Assembly: GCA_002343485.1 (NCBI GenBank)
Contig: DDST01000015.1
Location: 1-23,235, forward strand
From: Proteobacteria bacterium UBA2383
GTDB lineage: Bacteria > Pseudomonadota > Gammaproteobacteria > Competibacterales > Competibacteraceae
Length of the DNA: 23,235 nt
Direction of reading: 5' to 3'
Shown: piece by piece, positions 1-8,800 of the stretch
Numbering within the stretch: the stretch's first letter is position 1
How the letters are laid out: each line of letters opens with the position of its first letter
Made by a program: the position numbers and the translations under genes
The notes under the pieces: model-generated
The model's database searches: none
What the model saw: only the letters and a program-made list of their open reading frames with translations
Told to the model about the DNA's origin: nothing

Positions 1-186
1 TGTCGTGCGCAAAATTATCGGGGAATAATCAACATCCGATAAATCATCCCAGCGCTCTGCGCCATCCCCTCCTTAATTCAAGGAGGGGAATTTCTAGAAC
101 TCCCTCTCCTCTAGACTTAAAACACGATAAGGGAGTATTTACCGGGGTCTTTGTTAAGCTCCGAAACGATGGATGGAGAATGTCCC
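1..186. other. Upstream intergenic region with a perfect hairpin
   Basis: No convincing gene is visible. One forward frame reads VVRKIIGE and stops at 26-28, which could be the last codons of a gene entering from the left, but eight codons cannot prove it. A perfect 10-bp inverted repeat (TCCCCTCCTT at 65-74, AAGGAGGGGA at 80-89, 5-nt loop) follows. It could act as a 3' stem for the upstream gene, but no clear T-run follows it. No good promoter for the next gene could be picked out. Confidence 0.5.
65..89. repeat. Perfect 10-bp inverted repeat
   Basis: Arms 65-74 and 80-89 are exact reverse complements around the loop AATTC. The GC-rich stem would be stable in RNA from either strand. The neighbouring motif CTCCCTCTCC resembles the composition of the other intergenic repeats in this window (4109-4129 and 12319-12339). 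Confidence 0.75.
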
Positions 187-1176
187 ATGATGAAAGCCAT
201 CGTCTGTCATGAACTTACCGGTGCTGCTGCACTGCGGTTAGACAAAGTACCCGAACCGCGACCGGGTCCCGGCCAAGTCCGGTTAAAAATCCGGGCTTGC
301 GGCGTCAATTTTGCCGACAGTCTGATTACCCGCGGTCAATATCAGAAACAGCCACAACCTCCTTTTAGCCCGGGTTTTGAAGTGTCCGGCAAAGTATTGG
401 AATTGGGAATAGGCGTCGATGGCATCAAAGTTGGTGACCGGATTATCGCCATCACCCCGTATGGTGGCTACGCCGAGCAGGTGGTGGTGAATACCAATCG
501 TTGCGTACCGATGCCGGCAGCGATGTCCTGGGAAGAAGGTGCGGCTTTTCCGGTAGTTTTCGGTACCTCGCATATCGCCCTATGGCATCGGGCGCGACTG
601 GGGGCCGGCGAAACTCTCGTGGTGCATGGTGCATCCGGCGGCGTGGGCCTAACAGCGGTCGCTATCGGTAAACGGTTAGGTGCGGTAGTCATTGCTACCG
701 CCAGCAGCCCTGAAAAACTTGAAGTTGCCCGTGAACATGGCGCGGACTATCTGATCAACACCAGCACCGAAGACGTGCGCACTAGAATTAAGGAGCTGAC
801 GGGTGGGCGCGGCGCAGATGTGGTCTACGATCCGGTTGGTGGTGAACTGTTCACCGCTTCCCTACGTAGCATTGCCTTTGAAGGACGAATTCTAGTCATT
901 GGCTTTGCGGGCGGTACCGTGCCACAAATTCCCGCTAATCATCTACTCGTCAAAAATGTGGATGTCATTGGCGTTAACTGGCCAGCCTATGCGGAGCTTC
1001 ATCCCCAGGTGATGACCGAGAGTTTCCACACCCTGATTCACTGGTATCTGGACGGTGCGATTCAGCCCCATATATCAGCGGCCTACCCGCTGGAACAGGC
1101 GGTTGAAGCGCTTAACCAAGTCATCGCCCGCAAATCGACCGGAAAAGTAATCATCACGATAGGAAGTGAGGAATAA
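187..1176 (+). CDS. Zinc-independent NADPH:quinone oxidoreductase family protein (MDR superfamily)
   Basis: A 329-residue medium-chain dehydrogenase/reductase of the quinone oxidoreductase type, expected to reduce quinones or related carbonyl/enone substrates with NADPH in the cytoplasm. The N-terminal GroES-like domain covers about residues 1-120 (ACGVNFADSL, PGFEVSG). The Rossmann nucleotide-binding motif GASGGVG lies near residues 148-154. The cysteine/histidine ligands of the zinc alcohol dehydrogenases are absent, as expected for the zeta-crystallin/QOR branch. I chose ATG 187 because GGAGA (175-179) lies 7 nt upstream and the family normally starts at about MKAIV; a longer TTG start at 151 is less likely. 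The following gene begins 34 nt downstream on the same strand. The exact substrate cannot be read from the sequence. Confidence 0.88.
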   Translation: MMKAIVCHELTGAAALRLDKVPEPRPGPGQVRLKIRACGVNFADSLITRGQYQKQPQPPFSPGFEVSGKVLELGIGVDGIKVGDRIIAITPYGGYAEQVVVNTNRCVPMPAAMSWEEGAAFPVVFGTSHIALWHRARLGAGETLVVHGASGGVGLTAVAIGKRLGAVVIATASSPEKLEVAREHGADYLINTSTEDVRTRIKELTGGRGADVVYDPVGGELFTASLRSIAFEGRILVIGFAGGTVPQIPANHLLVKNVDVIGVNWPAYAELHPQVMTESFHTLIHWYLDGAIQPHISAAYPLEQAVEALNQVIARKSTGKVIITIGSEE

Positions 1177-1210
1177 AGTGCCAAGTTACAAGTGTTGGTG
1201 GTGAGTAAAC

Positions 1211-1684
1211 ATGGCAATTAAATTGATAATTCATCACTTAGGCCGCTTGAGCCGAGCTACAGTGCGAGGTGGTGACACGCAATCAAAAAAGTTTATTAAC
1301 TCTTTGTTATTAAATAATTTTATAATTACCACTGAGCGAGAAAATTACCTAGAACTACGTCGGCGGGCTTATCTGTTGCAGGATGACTGGCCCATGCGGG
1401 TCAGCATCTACCGTAATGGCTCTGAGTTTCAGATTGACTACTACCTGTGTATTCCCTGGGGTTGGATCGCAGGACTGACTTTCCTCACCTGGGTGGCGCT
1501 ACCCTTCGCCGGATTCCAAAATGCAGAATTAGCATTTGTATTGGCGCTGCTTGTTGCAACACTGGCTGTGTATAAACAGAAATTTGATTGTCGGCCCAAC
1601 GCTCGGTTTTGGCAGGAACGAACACGCCAACGTTGGAATGAGACCATGGAGCGATTATTACGCGAAGCATTCGACCGCCCATAG
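1211..1684 (+). CDS. Uncharacterised two-helix membrane protein
   Basis: I do not recognise this 157-residue protein. It has a basic, soluble-looking N-terminal part (about 1-77), two hydrophobic segments at about 79-100 and 106-121 separated by a very short loop (FAGFQNAE), and a charged C-terminal tail rich in Arg and Glu (RFWQERTRQRWNETMERLLREAF). The predicted form is a helical hairpin in the inner membrane with both long ends on the same side, probably cytoplasmic by the positive-inside rule. There is no signal peptide or lipobox. It starts at ATG 1211 shortly after the quinone oxidoreductase gene and may be co-transcribed with it. The upstream purine-rich GGTGGTGAG is a mediocre ribosome binding site. 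The N-terminal coding part is AT-richer than its neighbours. Confidence 0.6.
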   Translation: MAIKLIIHHLGRLSRATVRGGDTQSKKFINSLLLNNFIITTERENYLELRRRAYLLQDDWPMRVSIYRNGSEFQIDYYLCIPWGWIAGLTFLTWVALPFAGFQNAELAFVLALLVATLAVYKQKFDCRPNARFWQERTRQRWNETMERLLREAFDRP

Positions 1685-1916
1685 CCGGCAACTCTCAGTA
1701 AGACCTTAACAGCAGCCTGATAGGATTCGAAATCTACAAAGGGTTACTTTATTTGTTAAATAAAAAAAAGTTATAAATTTATTGTTAAAAAATTCTTTAT
1801 TTGCATATCTCAGCAGTGGTAACTTGCGTCCAATTAGCTTTCGCATTTCTAATGCTCTCCTTCAAGGAGAAAAATGGAGATGCGTCAGTAAGATTTCAGG
1901 CGGAGACCAAATAAGA
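1685..1916 (+). promoter_or_regulatory. AT-rich leader and promoter region of the sulfite reductase gene
   Basis: This 232-nt gap has a strongly AT-rich core (about 1745-1800) with the near-repeat TTGTTAAA at 1753-1760 and 1782-1789 and a TATAAA at 1772-1777. The core probably contains the promoter for the downstream cysI-type gene, but no -35/-10 pair with ideal spacing stands out, so the exact start is open. The region stays in frame with the reductase back to 1782, but the translated extension is unlike the family. A 15-bp palindrome and a tiny ORF sit near its 3' end and are listed separately. Confidence 0.4.
1856..1870. repeat. 15-bp perfect palindrome overlapping a Shine-Dalgarno sequence
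   Basis: TCTCCTT-C-AAGGAGA reads identically on both strands around one central base. The right arm contains the Shine-Dalgarno sequence AAGGAG, positioned before ATG 1874, which opens only a five-codon ORF (MEMRQ, stop at 1889-1891). It could be a protein-binding operator or an RNA stem (TCTCC/GGAGA with a TTCAA loop) upstream of the sulfite reductase start at 1917. Confidence 0.5.
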
Positions 1917-3617
1917 ATGTACCAGTACGATTACTATGATCAGACGCTTGTAAACGAGCGCGTCGCTCAATATCGAGGCCAAGTGCGGCGTTTTCTGGCT
2001 GGCGAATTGAGCGATGACGAATTTCGACCGTTACGGCTAATGAATGGACTCTACCTGCAACGCCACGCACCGATGTTGCGGGTAGCCATTCCTTACGGTC
2101 TGCTCTCCTCTCGGCAAATGCGGACTTTAGCGCACATCGCCCGCCGCTACGATCAAGGCTACGGTCATTTTACCACCCGCCAGAACATCCAATACAACTG
2201 GCCAAAGCTGGAGGACACGCCCGATATTCTCGCTGATTTGGCCCAAGTACAGATGCATGCCATCCAGACCAGTGGCAATTGCATTCGCAACGTCACTGCC
2301 GATCATCTTGCTGGAGTGGCTCCAGACGAGATCGAAGACCCACGCATCTACTGCGAAATCATCCGCCAGTGGTCCACCTTTCACCCGGAATTTTCCTACC
2401 TGCCGCGCAAGTTCAAAATCGCTGTCACCGGCGCTACCCATGACCGCGCAGCTGCCCAGGTTCACGATATTGGCCTGCGCTTAGTACGGGACGAAGCAGG
2501 ACAAACCGGCTTCCAGGTGCTTGCCGGTGGCGGACTAGGCCGTACACCGCTCATTGGCCGGGTCATTCGCGAATTCCTGCCCCAGCGCGATCTTTTAACC
2601 TACTTGGAAGCAATTCTGCGGGTCTACAACCAACACGGCCGACGGGACAATATTTACAAGGCGCGTATCAAGATCCTGGTCAAGGCGCTTGGAGCGGAAA
2701 AATTCCGTGAACAGGTCGAAGCAGAGTGGGAATGCATCAAGAATTCTGGGCTAGCGCTGGAGCAAGCTGAAATTGAGCGGGTACGCCACTATTTCACCCC
2801 GCCCCCGTATGACACTGACGCTGCTGCTGATCTCAGCTTCGAACAATGGCTCAAGGCAGACAAGGCGTTCGCCGCCTGGATCCAGCATAATGTTGCCGCC
2901 CACAAGGTTGCGGGATACCGCAATGTATTCGTAGCGCTGAAGGAACCAAATGTACCACCCGGTGACATCACCGCCGGGCAGATGGACGAGGTTGCTGATC
3001 TTGCTGATCGTTATAGTTTTGGGATGATTCGTGCCACTCACCACCAGAATCTCCTGCTCGCCGGCGTGCGGCAAGCCGACCTTTACCCGCTATGGCATGC
3101 CCTTAAGGGGCAAAAACTGGCGGCGCCGGTAATTGGTACCTTAGCAGACATGATCTGCTGTCCCGGCTTGGATTTTTGCAGCCTGGCTAATGCCAGTTCG
3201 ATCTCCATTGCTTCTCAGATCAATGAGAAATTCGACCGGCTCGACTATCTCTACGACCTCGGCGATCTCCGTCTGAACATGTCCGGCTGCATGAACGCCT
3301 GCGGTCATCACCATGTCGGCCATATCGGCATTCTCGGCGTTGATAAGAAAGGCGAGGAATGGTACCAAATCTCGCTAGGCGGCTCGTCAGAAAATGATGT
3401 ATCGCTCGGTGACATCCTTGGCCCTTCGGTACCCAAGACCGATGTCGCCAACACTCTGGAACGTATCCTGCGCGTCTACGTGGAACGGCGTGAGGATGGT
3501 GAGCGGTTCCTTGAGACCTTCCGGCGAATTGGTCTAGAGCCGTTCCGGATGCAGGCTTATGCGCCGGGTAGCAAAGCAGCAAAACAGGAGGAACAGCGCC
3601 ATGCGGTCGGTTATTAA
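1917..3617 (+). CDS. cysI: Sulfite/nitrite reductase hemoprotein, siroheme and 4Fe-4S (CysI type)
   Basis: A 566-residue cytoplasmic hemoprotein expected to reduce sulfite to sulfide by six electrons in assimilatory sulfate reduction; a nitrite substrate cannot be excluded in this family. The 4Fe-4S/siroheme cysteines are in place: C415-x5-C421 (CPGLDFC) and C458-x3-C462 (CMNAC). The repeated ferredoxin-like and siroheme domains are visible through TSGNCIRN, EFSYLPRKFKIA and GGLGRTP. ATG 1917 is chosen because the family begins with sequences like MYxYDxYDQ, and GGAG (1902-1905) lies 11 nt upstream. The open frame continues 45 codons further upstream without family similarity. The gene overlaps the next by 17 nt. 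No flavoprotein partner (CysJ) is adjacent, as is common for the ferredoxin-dependent or DUF934-linked branch. Confidence 0.92.
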   Translation: MYQYDYYDQTLVNERVAQYRGQVRRFLAGELSDDEFRPLRLMNGLYLQRHAPMLRVAIPYGLLSSRQMRTLAHIARRYDQGYGHFTTRQNIQYNWPKLEDTPDILADLAQVQMHAIQTSGNCIRNVTADHLAGVAPDEIEDPRIYCEIIRQWSTFHPEFSYLPRKFKIAVTGATHDRAAAQVHDIGLRLVRDEAGQTGFQVLAGGGLGRTPLIGRVIREFLPQRDLLTYLEAILRVYNQHGRRDNIYKARIKILVKALGAEKFREQVEAEWECIKNSGLALEQAEIERVRHYFTPPPYDTDAAADLSFEQWLKADKAFAAWIQHNVAAHKVAGYRNVFVALKEPNVPPGDITAGQMDEVADLADRYSFGMIRATHHQNLLLAGVRQADLYPLWHALKGQKLAAPVIGTLADMICCPGLDFCSLANASSISIASQINEKFDRLDYLYDLGDLRLNMSGCMNACGHHHVGHIGILGVDKKGEEWYQISLGGSSENDVSLGDILGPSVPKTDVANTLERILRVYVERREDGERFLETFRRIGLEPFRMQAYAPGSKAAKQEEQRHAVGY

Positions 3618-4086
3618 AAACCGGCAAATCGTCGAAGACCAATGGCAATACGTCCCTGACGATGCTGAGCTACCTGCTGGACCTGTGATTGTCTCACGAG
3701 CTCGCTGGCAAAAGGAGCAGATGGCGTTGCAAGGCCGGGATGAATGGGTCGGCGTATACTTGCCAAATACCGCCAATGTTGCTGATCTAGCTCCCGATCT
3801 GCCAGCGCTGGCGCTGGTGGCGCTGGAATTTCCCAAATTCACTGATGGCCGCGCCTATTCACAAGCGCGATTGCTGCGGGAACGGTACGGCTATCAGGGA
3901 GAAATCCGGGCGGTAGGCGATGTACTGCGCGACCAGTTGTTCTTCATGGCCCGCAGCGGCTTTGACGCCTTCGAGTTGCGGGCCGATCGCAATCTTGAAG
4001 ATGCATTAGAAGCGTTCAATGACTTTAGCGAGAGTTATCAGCCGGCCTCTGATCAGCCATTGCCACTGTATCGGCGGGGACGGTGA
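3601..4086 (+). CDS. DUF934 protein, sulfite reduction accessory
   Basis: A 161-residue soluble protein of the DUF934 family, which is nearly always encoded directly after CysI-type reductases and is annotated as probably involved in sulfite reduction; its biochemical role is not established. The family signature is clear at about residues 77-97 (FPKFTDGRAYSQARLLRERYG), followed by GDVLRDQLFFMARSGFDAF. ATG 3601 is selected because AGGAGG (3586-3591) lies 9 nt upstream. This places the start inside the last codons of the reductase gene, so the two are probably translationally coupled. The cysH gene that often follows in Pseudomonas-like operons is not present; the next gene is convergent. Confidence 0.88.
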   Translation: MRSVIKNRQIVEDQWQYVPDDAELPAGPVIVSRARWQKEQMALQGRDEWVGVYLPNTANVADLAPDLPALALVALEFPKFTDGRAYSQARLLRERYGYQGEIRAVGDVLRDQLFFMARSGFDAFELRADRNLEDALEAFNDFSESYQPASDQPLPLYRRGR

Positions 4087-4218
4087 ACCTTCCAATCGCC
4101 CGCTTGCAGGAGAGAGGCTGGGGTGAAGGCAGCGGTTTTCAAGGACTTACCCTCTCGCCCTCGCCCTCGCCCTCGCCCCCTTAACAGGGGACGAGGGGAC
4201 TGAGCGATTACCATCACG
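4087..4218. repeat. Convergent intergenic region with hexamer repeat and GC-rich hairpin
   Basis: This 132-nt spacer lies between two convergent genes. It contains a degenerate intergenic repeat at 4109-4129 (GGAGAGAGGCTGGGGTGAAGG type), four exact tandem TCGCCC units at 4155-4178, and a strong stem. In the stem, 4170-4181 pairs with 4186-4197 around the loop TAAC with one internal mismatch. There is no T-run, but the stem could end or protect transcripts from both sides. No gene is visible. Confidence 0.7.
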
Positions 4219-5034
4219 CTACTGTAAATACCAATCTGCTGGAATCGGATCTTCTGGCAGGTCCGAACCCAGTTTTTCGCCAGCAGATCCCACTGGATCG
4301 CCATCGATGCTCACCACCACAGTGGTTACATTATCGCTGGCATCACGCATCAGCGCCAAGTGGATGAACGCCTTGACGGCCTCCTGGCAATTATGGTTGC
4401 TGTGCGCCAGTAGACGCGCAATTTCCTCATCGTTAACAGCCTTGTTGAGGCCATCGCTACATAATAGAAAGAGATCGCCCACTTGGAGTGAATGGATCAC
4501 TTCATCAATCTGCAAGTCATCCGATGAACCCACTGCACGGGTGATCACATTGGCCAATGGATGGCGGTGAGCCTCCTCTGGAGCAAGCAATCCCTGATCA
4601 ACCAGCTCCTGAACATGGCTATGATCGCGGGTCAACTGCTCAAGCTGACCCTTTCGCAACCGATAGATACGGCTATCACCTACCCATAAGCAGGCACACT
4701 GATCTTCATGAGCCAGCAGCACTACCACGGTGCTGCCAATCGTGCGATGTTGATAGCGCTGAGCTGATTCCTCCCGCAACCGCTGATTGACTTCGTAAAG
4801 CGCGTCACGCACCGAGTGCAAAAAATCTGGCCAGTTCAACGGGGATGGGGTTTGCTGCAGCGCCTCGACAATCATTTGACTGGCAATGTCACCCGCCTCG
4901 TGTCCACCCATGCCGTCAGCGACCGCCCAAAGACCCAATTCAGGCATCGCCAAACAAGCGTCTTCGTTGATCGCCCGCACCATACCGACATGGCTACGGC
5001 CGGCTGATGACCAGTAAAAAAGCGATTCGTTCAT
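4219..5034 (-). CDS. pppA: PP2C-family serine/threonine phosphatase of T6SS (PppA)
   Basis: A 271-residue metal-dependent protein phosphatase (PPM/PP2C, Stp1-like). In the P. aeruginosa H1 system PppA removes the phosphate that the kinase PpkA puts on the FHA protein, keeping secretion off; that role is inferred here from family and context. The metal and catalytic motifs are complete: R20-AINED25, D40-GMGG44-H, G119-DSR122, S193-DG195 and D234-N235. There is no membrane segment. It starts at ATG 5034 with a 4-nt overlap on the tagF stop codon, indicating translational coupling, and is the last gene of the minus-strand T6SS operon. The partner kinase gene is not found next to it, although this is its usual place. 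Confidence 0.93.
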   Translation of the reverse strand: MNESLFYWSSAGRSHVGMVRAINEDACLAMPELGLWAVADGMGGHEAGDIASQMIVEALQQTPSPLNWPDFLHSVRDALYEVNQRLREESAQRYQHRTIGSTVVVLLAHEDQCACLWVGDSRIYRLRKGQLEQLTRDHSHVQELVDQGLLAPEEAHRHPLANVITRAVGSSDDLQIDEVIHSLQVGDLFLLCSDGLNKAVNDEEIARLLAHSNHNCQEAVKAFIHLALMRDASDNVTTVVVSIDGDPVGSAGEKLGSDLPEDPIPADWYLQ

Positions 5035-5801
5035 GATGACGCCTCCTTAGCAGCGGATGACTCGTCAGGACCGGTGACGTCAACGAGCAGTTTCTCATTC
5101 CAACCCCATTGCTGCCAGTCCCCAGCCAACAACGCGGAAAATCCTTCAATCGGGGGCAGACCATCACAAATCAACAGGGAACGAGCAATACGATCTGAAC
5201 CTTCGGTCCACCACAAGCTAGGCCGGGGAAATGTCCGCCGTAATAGGTAACCCGCCAATGTTGGCGTCGCTCGCAGCCAATCCAGCGATTCAGGTAAAGC
5301 GCAATGCCAAGCCTTGCCAGTAACCACAACTTCCTCAGGCCAATCAGTGGCAAATGGCGCACCCAGTGCGTTGACTTGCCGGCTGAAATCATCCAGATCC
5401 AACGCATTGTATTTGAGTCCTTCCAGCGCAATCCGCTCAGCTTGCTGGAACCAGGACTCACCCATCGCAGGCAGTGTAAACAACGGCCAATCTGGCGCTA
5501 ACGGAACAGCGATGGTCAGCGGATAGTAACGATTAACACGATCGACACTGGGCATGAGCACCCCAGCATAACCCGCTGGCCCGCACAAGCCGCCGCTCAA
5601 TGCAAAACGCCAAATCGGGCTGGTACAGTAACGGTCGCACCAGGACTCCTGTAACTGGTTACGGCTATAAGCCATCGCCGCCTGCATCCAGCCATCCCAA
5701 GGTTCGAGAAAATTTCTCGGAAGATGGCGGCCGATAAAATCGCCCCGGCCAGGTAGCTTGCCGAAGAAACCCGTCATCATTGAACGGTGAGATTCAGGCA
5801 T
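5031..5801 (-). CDS. tagF: T6SS-associated protein TagF (DUF2094)
   Basis: A 256-residue soluble protein of the TagF family, a post-translational repressor of T6SS activity in Pseudomonas and Agrobacterium. The family N-terminus is clear (MTGFFGKLPGRGDFIGRHLP), followed by the W-rich region WDGWMQAAM and the segment PSVDRVNRYYPLTIAV. The start at ATG 5801 is chosen because it shares one base with the tssM stop codon (TGATG), a typical coupling arrangement. Internal ATGs at 5780 and 5777, directly before TGFFGK, would also give a normal protein, and neither has a better ribosome binding site. tagF lies directly before pppA; in Agrobacterium the two functions are fused in one polypeptide. Confidence 0.92.
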   Translation of the reverse strand: MPESHRSMMTGFFGKLPGRGDFIGRHLPRNFLEPWDGWMQAAMAYSRNQLQESWCDRYCTSPIWRFALSGGLCGPAGYAGVLMPSVDRVNRYYPLTIAVPLAPDWPLFTLPAMGESWFQQAERIALEGLKYNALDLDDFSRQVNALGAPFATDWPEEVVVTGKAWHCALPESLDWLRATPTLAGYLLRRTFPRPSLWWTEGSDRIARSLLICDGLPPIEGFSALLAGDWQQWGWNEKLLVDVTGPDESSAAKEASS

Positions 5802-8800
5802 CAGAGCTGATCGGGGCACCGGAAACCCTCCAATTCCCGCAGACGGAAAGGATTGGAACCGCTAGAGCTGCGTAATTCATAAATAGCCTGCCGGCCACCT
5901 AATTGAAATGCTATCCGGAATTGGCCTGTCCCCGTTGGTTGCTCCTGGGTCTGATCAAGGATCTTAAACCAAGCCCAAGGGCCTGTTTCATTCAGTTTCG
6001 ATAGACCACCGCCTGCGGGTAGAAATTCGACTCGAGCTTTGCCGGATGCACCGGTCCAGCGTAGATCGGTAACCTGTGCAGGCTGGCCTGCGTTATAGGT
6101 TAGCGTTTGTCCTTCTACCTCGATAATCACTTGGCTAATATCGCGACTCGTTTCCATTGGAACCAATTGAAAGGGCACTGATGGGTTCGAACTATTACCG
6201 GGAAACAGGGCAGCGCGCACTGCAGCGGCGCGCTGGAAGGCTTGCAGGGCTTCCGGACTGATGCTTTGTTCCGGACCAGCAGGACCACGCCAGACCCAAC
6301 TTCCCTGCGAAGTATCGACATAGGGCTTAAGCGATTTCTGGAAAAAAGCATCCATTAAGCCGTTAGGGCCAAAAAAGCGGATGAAAGCGGAGAGTGTAGC
6401 GTCTGGTGGTCCCTGAACTGTGCGGCTGAGGCCGGCACCAGCATCTGGGTTCACCCACTGAATGGTGTTGGCCGGAACAGGAGCATTCAACGCTGGAGCA
6501 CCACCGCTCCATTGAATGGAGCTGCGTGCCAACGGATAACGGCCTTTCAAATTATCCTGAAAAAAGGCAGCGATCTTTGCCGCCTGCCATTGTGAATTCA
6601 ACTGATCCCGCACGCTGCGCACCACATCAGTGCTGTCCTGCGCTAGCTTATTCAGCAACACATTAAACGGCGGCGGCTTGCGGGCAGCATCCACTTGCAC
6701 CTGATTCACGACCACTCCGAACTGGTCCTTGAGATTTTGCGGGATCTTGCCATCAGAGCTCCCTTCCTGGGCACGAGCGATAGCATTCATTTGGCTGTAA
6801 AGGTTTTCAAGAGTAGATAACGTCTTATCGAGGGGAGGAATTGCACCCTCCTCACCTTTAATTTCATTGACATATTGGATGTTAAACCCGGACAACCGGG
6901 AATCAATAGCACAAGGTTGAATAGTAGTGGTGGCGCCGGTCTTGCCACTATCGCCCAGGACGCCAGCAATCCGATCAGTTAATGAAGGCTCTGCTGCTGC
7001 CTTGTTAGCATCCTGCGGAGGCGCTGGCGGTTGACTCAAAGCCGTTTCACGAGCCACGGTTTCTATTAAGCTCCGCAGCGGCGAAGCTGGGGCAGACAGC
7101 ACTTGCATGATGTCCAACGCCGTATCCAAATTATTAAACGGCTTGATCTGGACATCAGCCAGCAGGTTTTGCCATTGTTCAAAAAAATCGCCAAGGTAAA
7201 GGCGGCACACTTCATCCGCAATCCGTTGTTGATCAACAAGATTGGCTGAGATTTGCACAGATGAACCAAGAATCCAGCTTTCCTCGGCCAATTGCCCGAC
7301 CAGCTTCGGGCTGGCTTTCAGAAAAAAACGGTAGTAGCCCTGATACGAGTATAAACCGGGAACACCGGTGTTAAGCGGTTGACCGCTTTTTCGATTGAAT
7401 ACTCGTGGTGTGTCAGGACCAGCGGCAACCGTCAAGCCTATTTCCGGGGGAACCTCGGATCCACGCTGATTTTTCAACCGCTCGTAGATGCGCTGGGACA
7501 AGGGAACCTGATTGAGTAAGCCACGGGTATTCTGGATCAGCACGCTATCCAGAGCAACCGGTGATTCCAGTGGCGCTTGCGCCAGCAGTGCATCCAGATG
7601 CGCCGACAGTTGTTCACGTTGTTCCCGGGTAAAGTTACGCGGCAGGTGACTCTGCCAATCCTGCTCCATCCAATCCTTAATCGCTTTGGCGTTAAAGCGC
7701 TCTGGATCATCCATCATCAGATAAACTGCAAGGGTGTTGTAGAGGTAACCCGGATCGCTGACATTCTGGCGCAGGCGGTTTTCCATGAGCAACACGATGC
7801 GTGGCAGGAAGGCCTGAATCAGCAGCCGTTCGTAAATCCGTATCGCCTCGCCGCCTAGTTTGTAGCCCTGGTACAGACCAAAGCCCATCAGCCAGGGCAC
7901 TCCAGCATTGCGGTCGTCATAGCCACCAGGAATGGCGCGCGCTGCATTCAGCAGAGACAGGGCTGCGGCCGGATCGGTTTGATCCGGGGACAACGCCGTA
8001 ATTTGCTTTTCCACTTCAAGGCGCTGTTTTTCCACCGCTTGCACGTACATCTCATTGCGCGCATAACTGGTCAACCACAGCACAGCCGCCGTAACGGTAA
8101 TCAGCAGGGCAGCCGCGTAAGCCCCGCGCTGAATCCAGGCTCGCCACCGTTCCACCCGCAGATTGGCGCCAGCGATCTCCGCCTCCGGGAAAATCACGTC
8201 TCGCAATAACCGCGTAATGAAATAGCTACGCCCCTTCCCAGAAAAAGTGCTGAGAGTTTGCCGATTCAACCCGAAAGTGCTAGCCAACGAACTCATTAGC
8301 CGGTCAATCGGAGTCCCTTCCTGGGTACCGCTCGTGAAATACACGCCACGCAACAGCACACGCTCTTCATAGCGGCTGGGACGGAAAACCTCCTTGAGAA
8401 ACCGTTCAGCCACTTGTCTTAAGGAGCCAAACTGCTGAGGGAAGGTGTAGATTAAGTCACGCCGTTGAGGATCACGCTCATCCTGCAAGCGATTGACTAA
8501 TCGATCGTTCAGACGTTTTTCCAGCAGTTCGAATTCAGCCGCGAAATGCTCAACCACACCTTCCGGGTTAGATGGATCATCCATCGGCAGGGTCATGCCC
8601 CACACCTGCGCCCGCTCTTCCTGACCGAGGTCGTTGAAAAATTCAATGAAGCCAGCAATTAGATCCGTCTTGGTAAACAGCACATAAATAGGGAAACGAA
8701 TACCAAAGTGCTCATGCAATTCCTGGATGCGCTGCTTGATAGCCAGCGCTTGAGCAGCACGTTCGTCTTCACTTTGCTGAATCAAGTCGGACAGGCTGAT

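Noticed and set aside
3..212. Open frame across the first 210 nt on the plus strand
   Set aside because: The translation is dominated by hairpin-derived sequence, lacks a start within the window and overlaps the quinone oxidoreductase start in another frame.
1782..1916. 45-codon N-terminal extension of the sulfite reductase from TTG 1782
   Set aside because: The extension has no family similarity, and MYQYDYYDQ at 1917 is the usual start with its own GGAG.
4155..4178. Tandem repeat as a CRISPR array
   Set aside because: Units are 6 nt with no spacers, and no cas genes are nearby.
5777..5780. Internal ATGs as the tagF start (MMTGFFGK)
   Set aside because: They are possible by family comparison, but ATG 5801 forms the TGATG coupling with tssM and neither internal site has a better ribosome binding site. 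Kept as an alternative only.
7577..8209. Plus-strand ORFs antisense to tssM
   Set aside because: They lie wholly within the full-length tssM gene on the other strand, show no recognisable domains and have no operon context.
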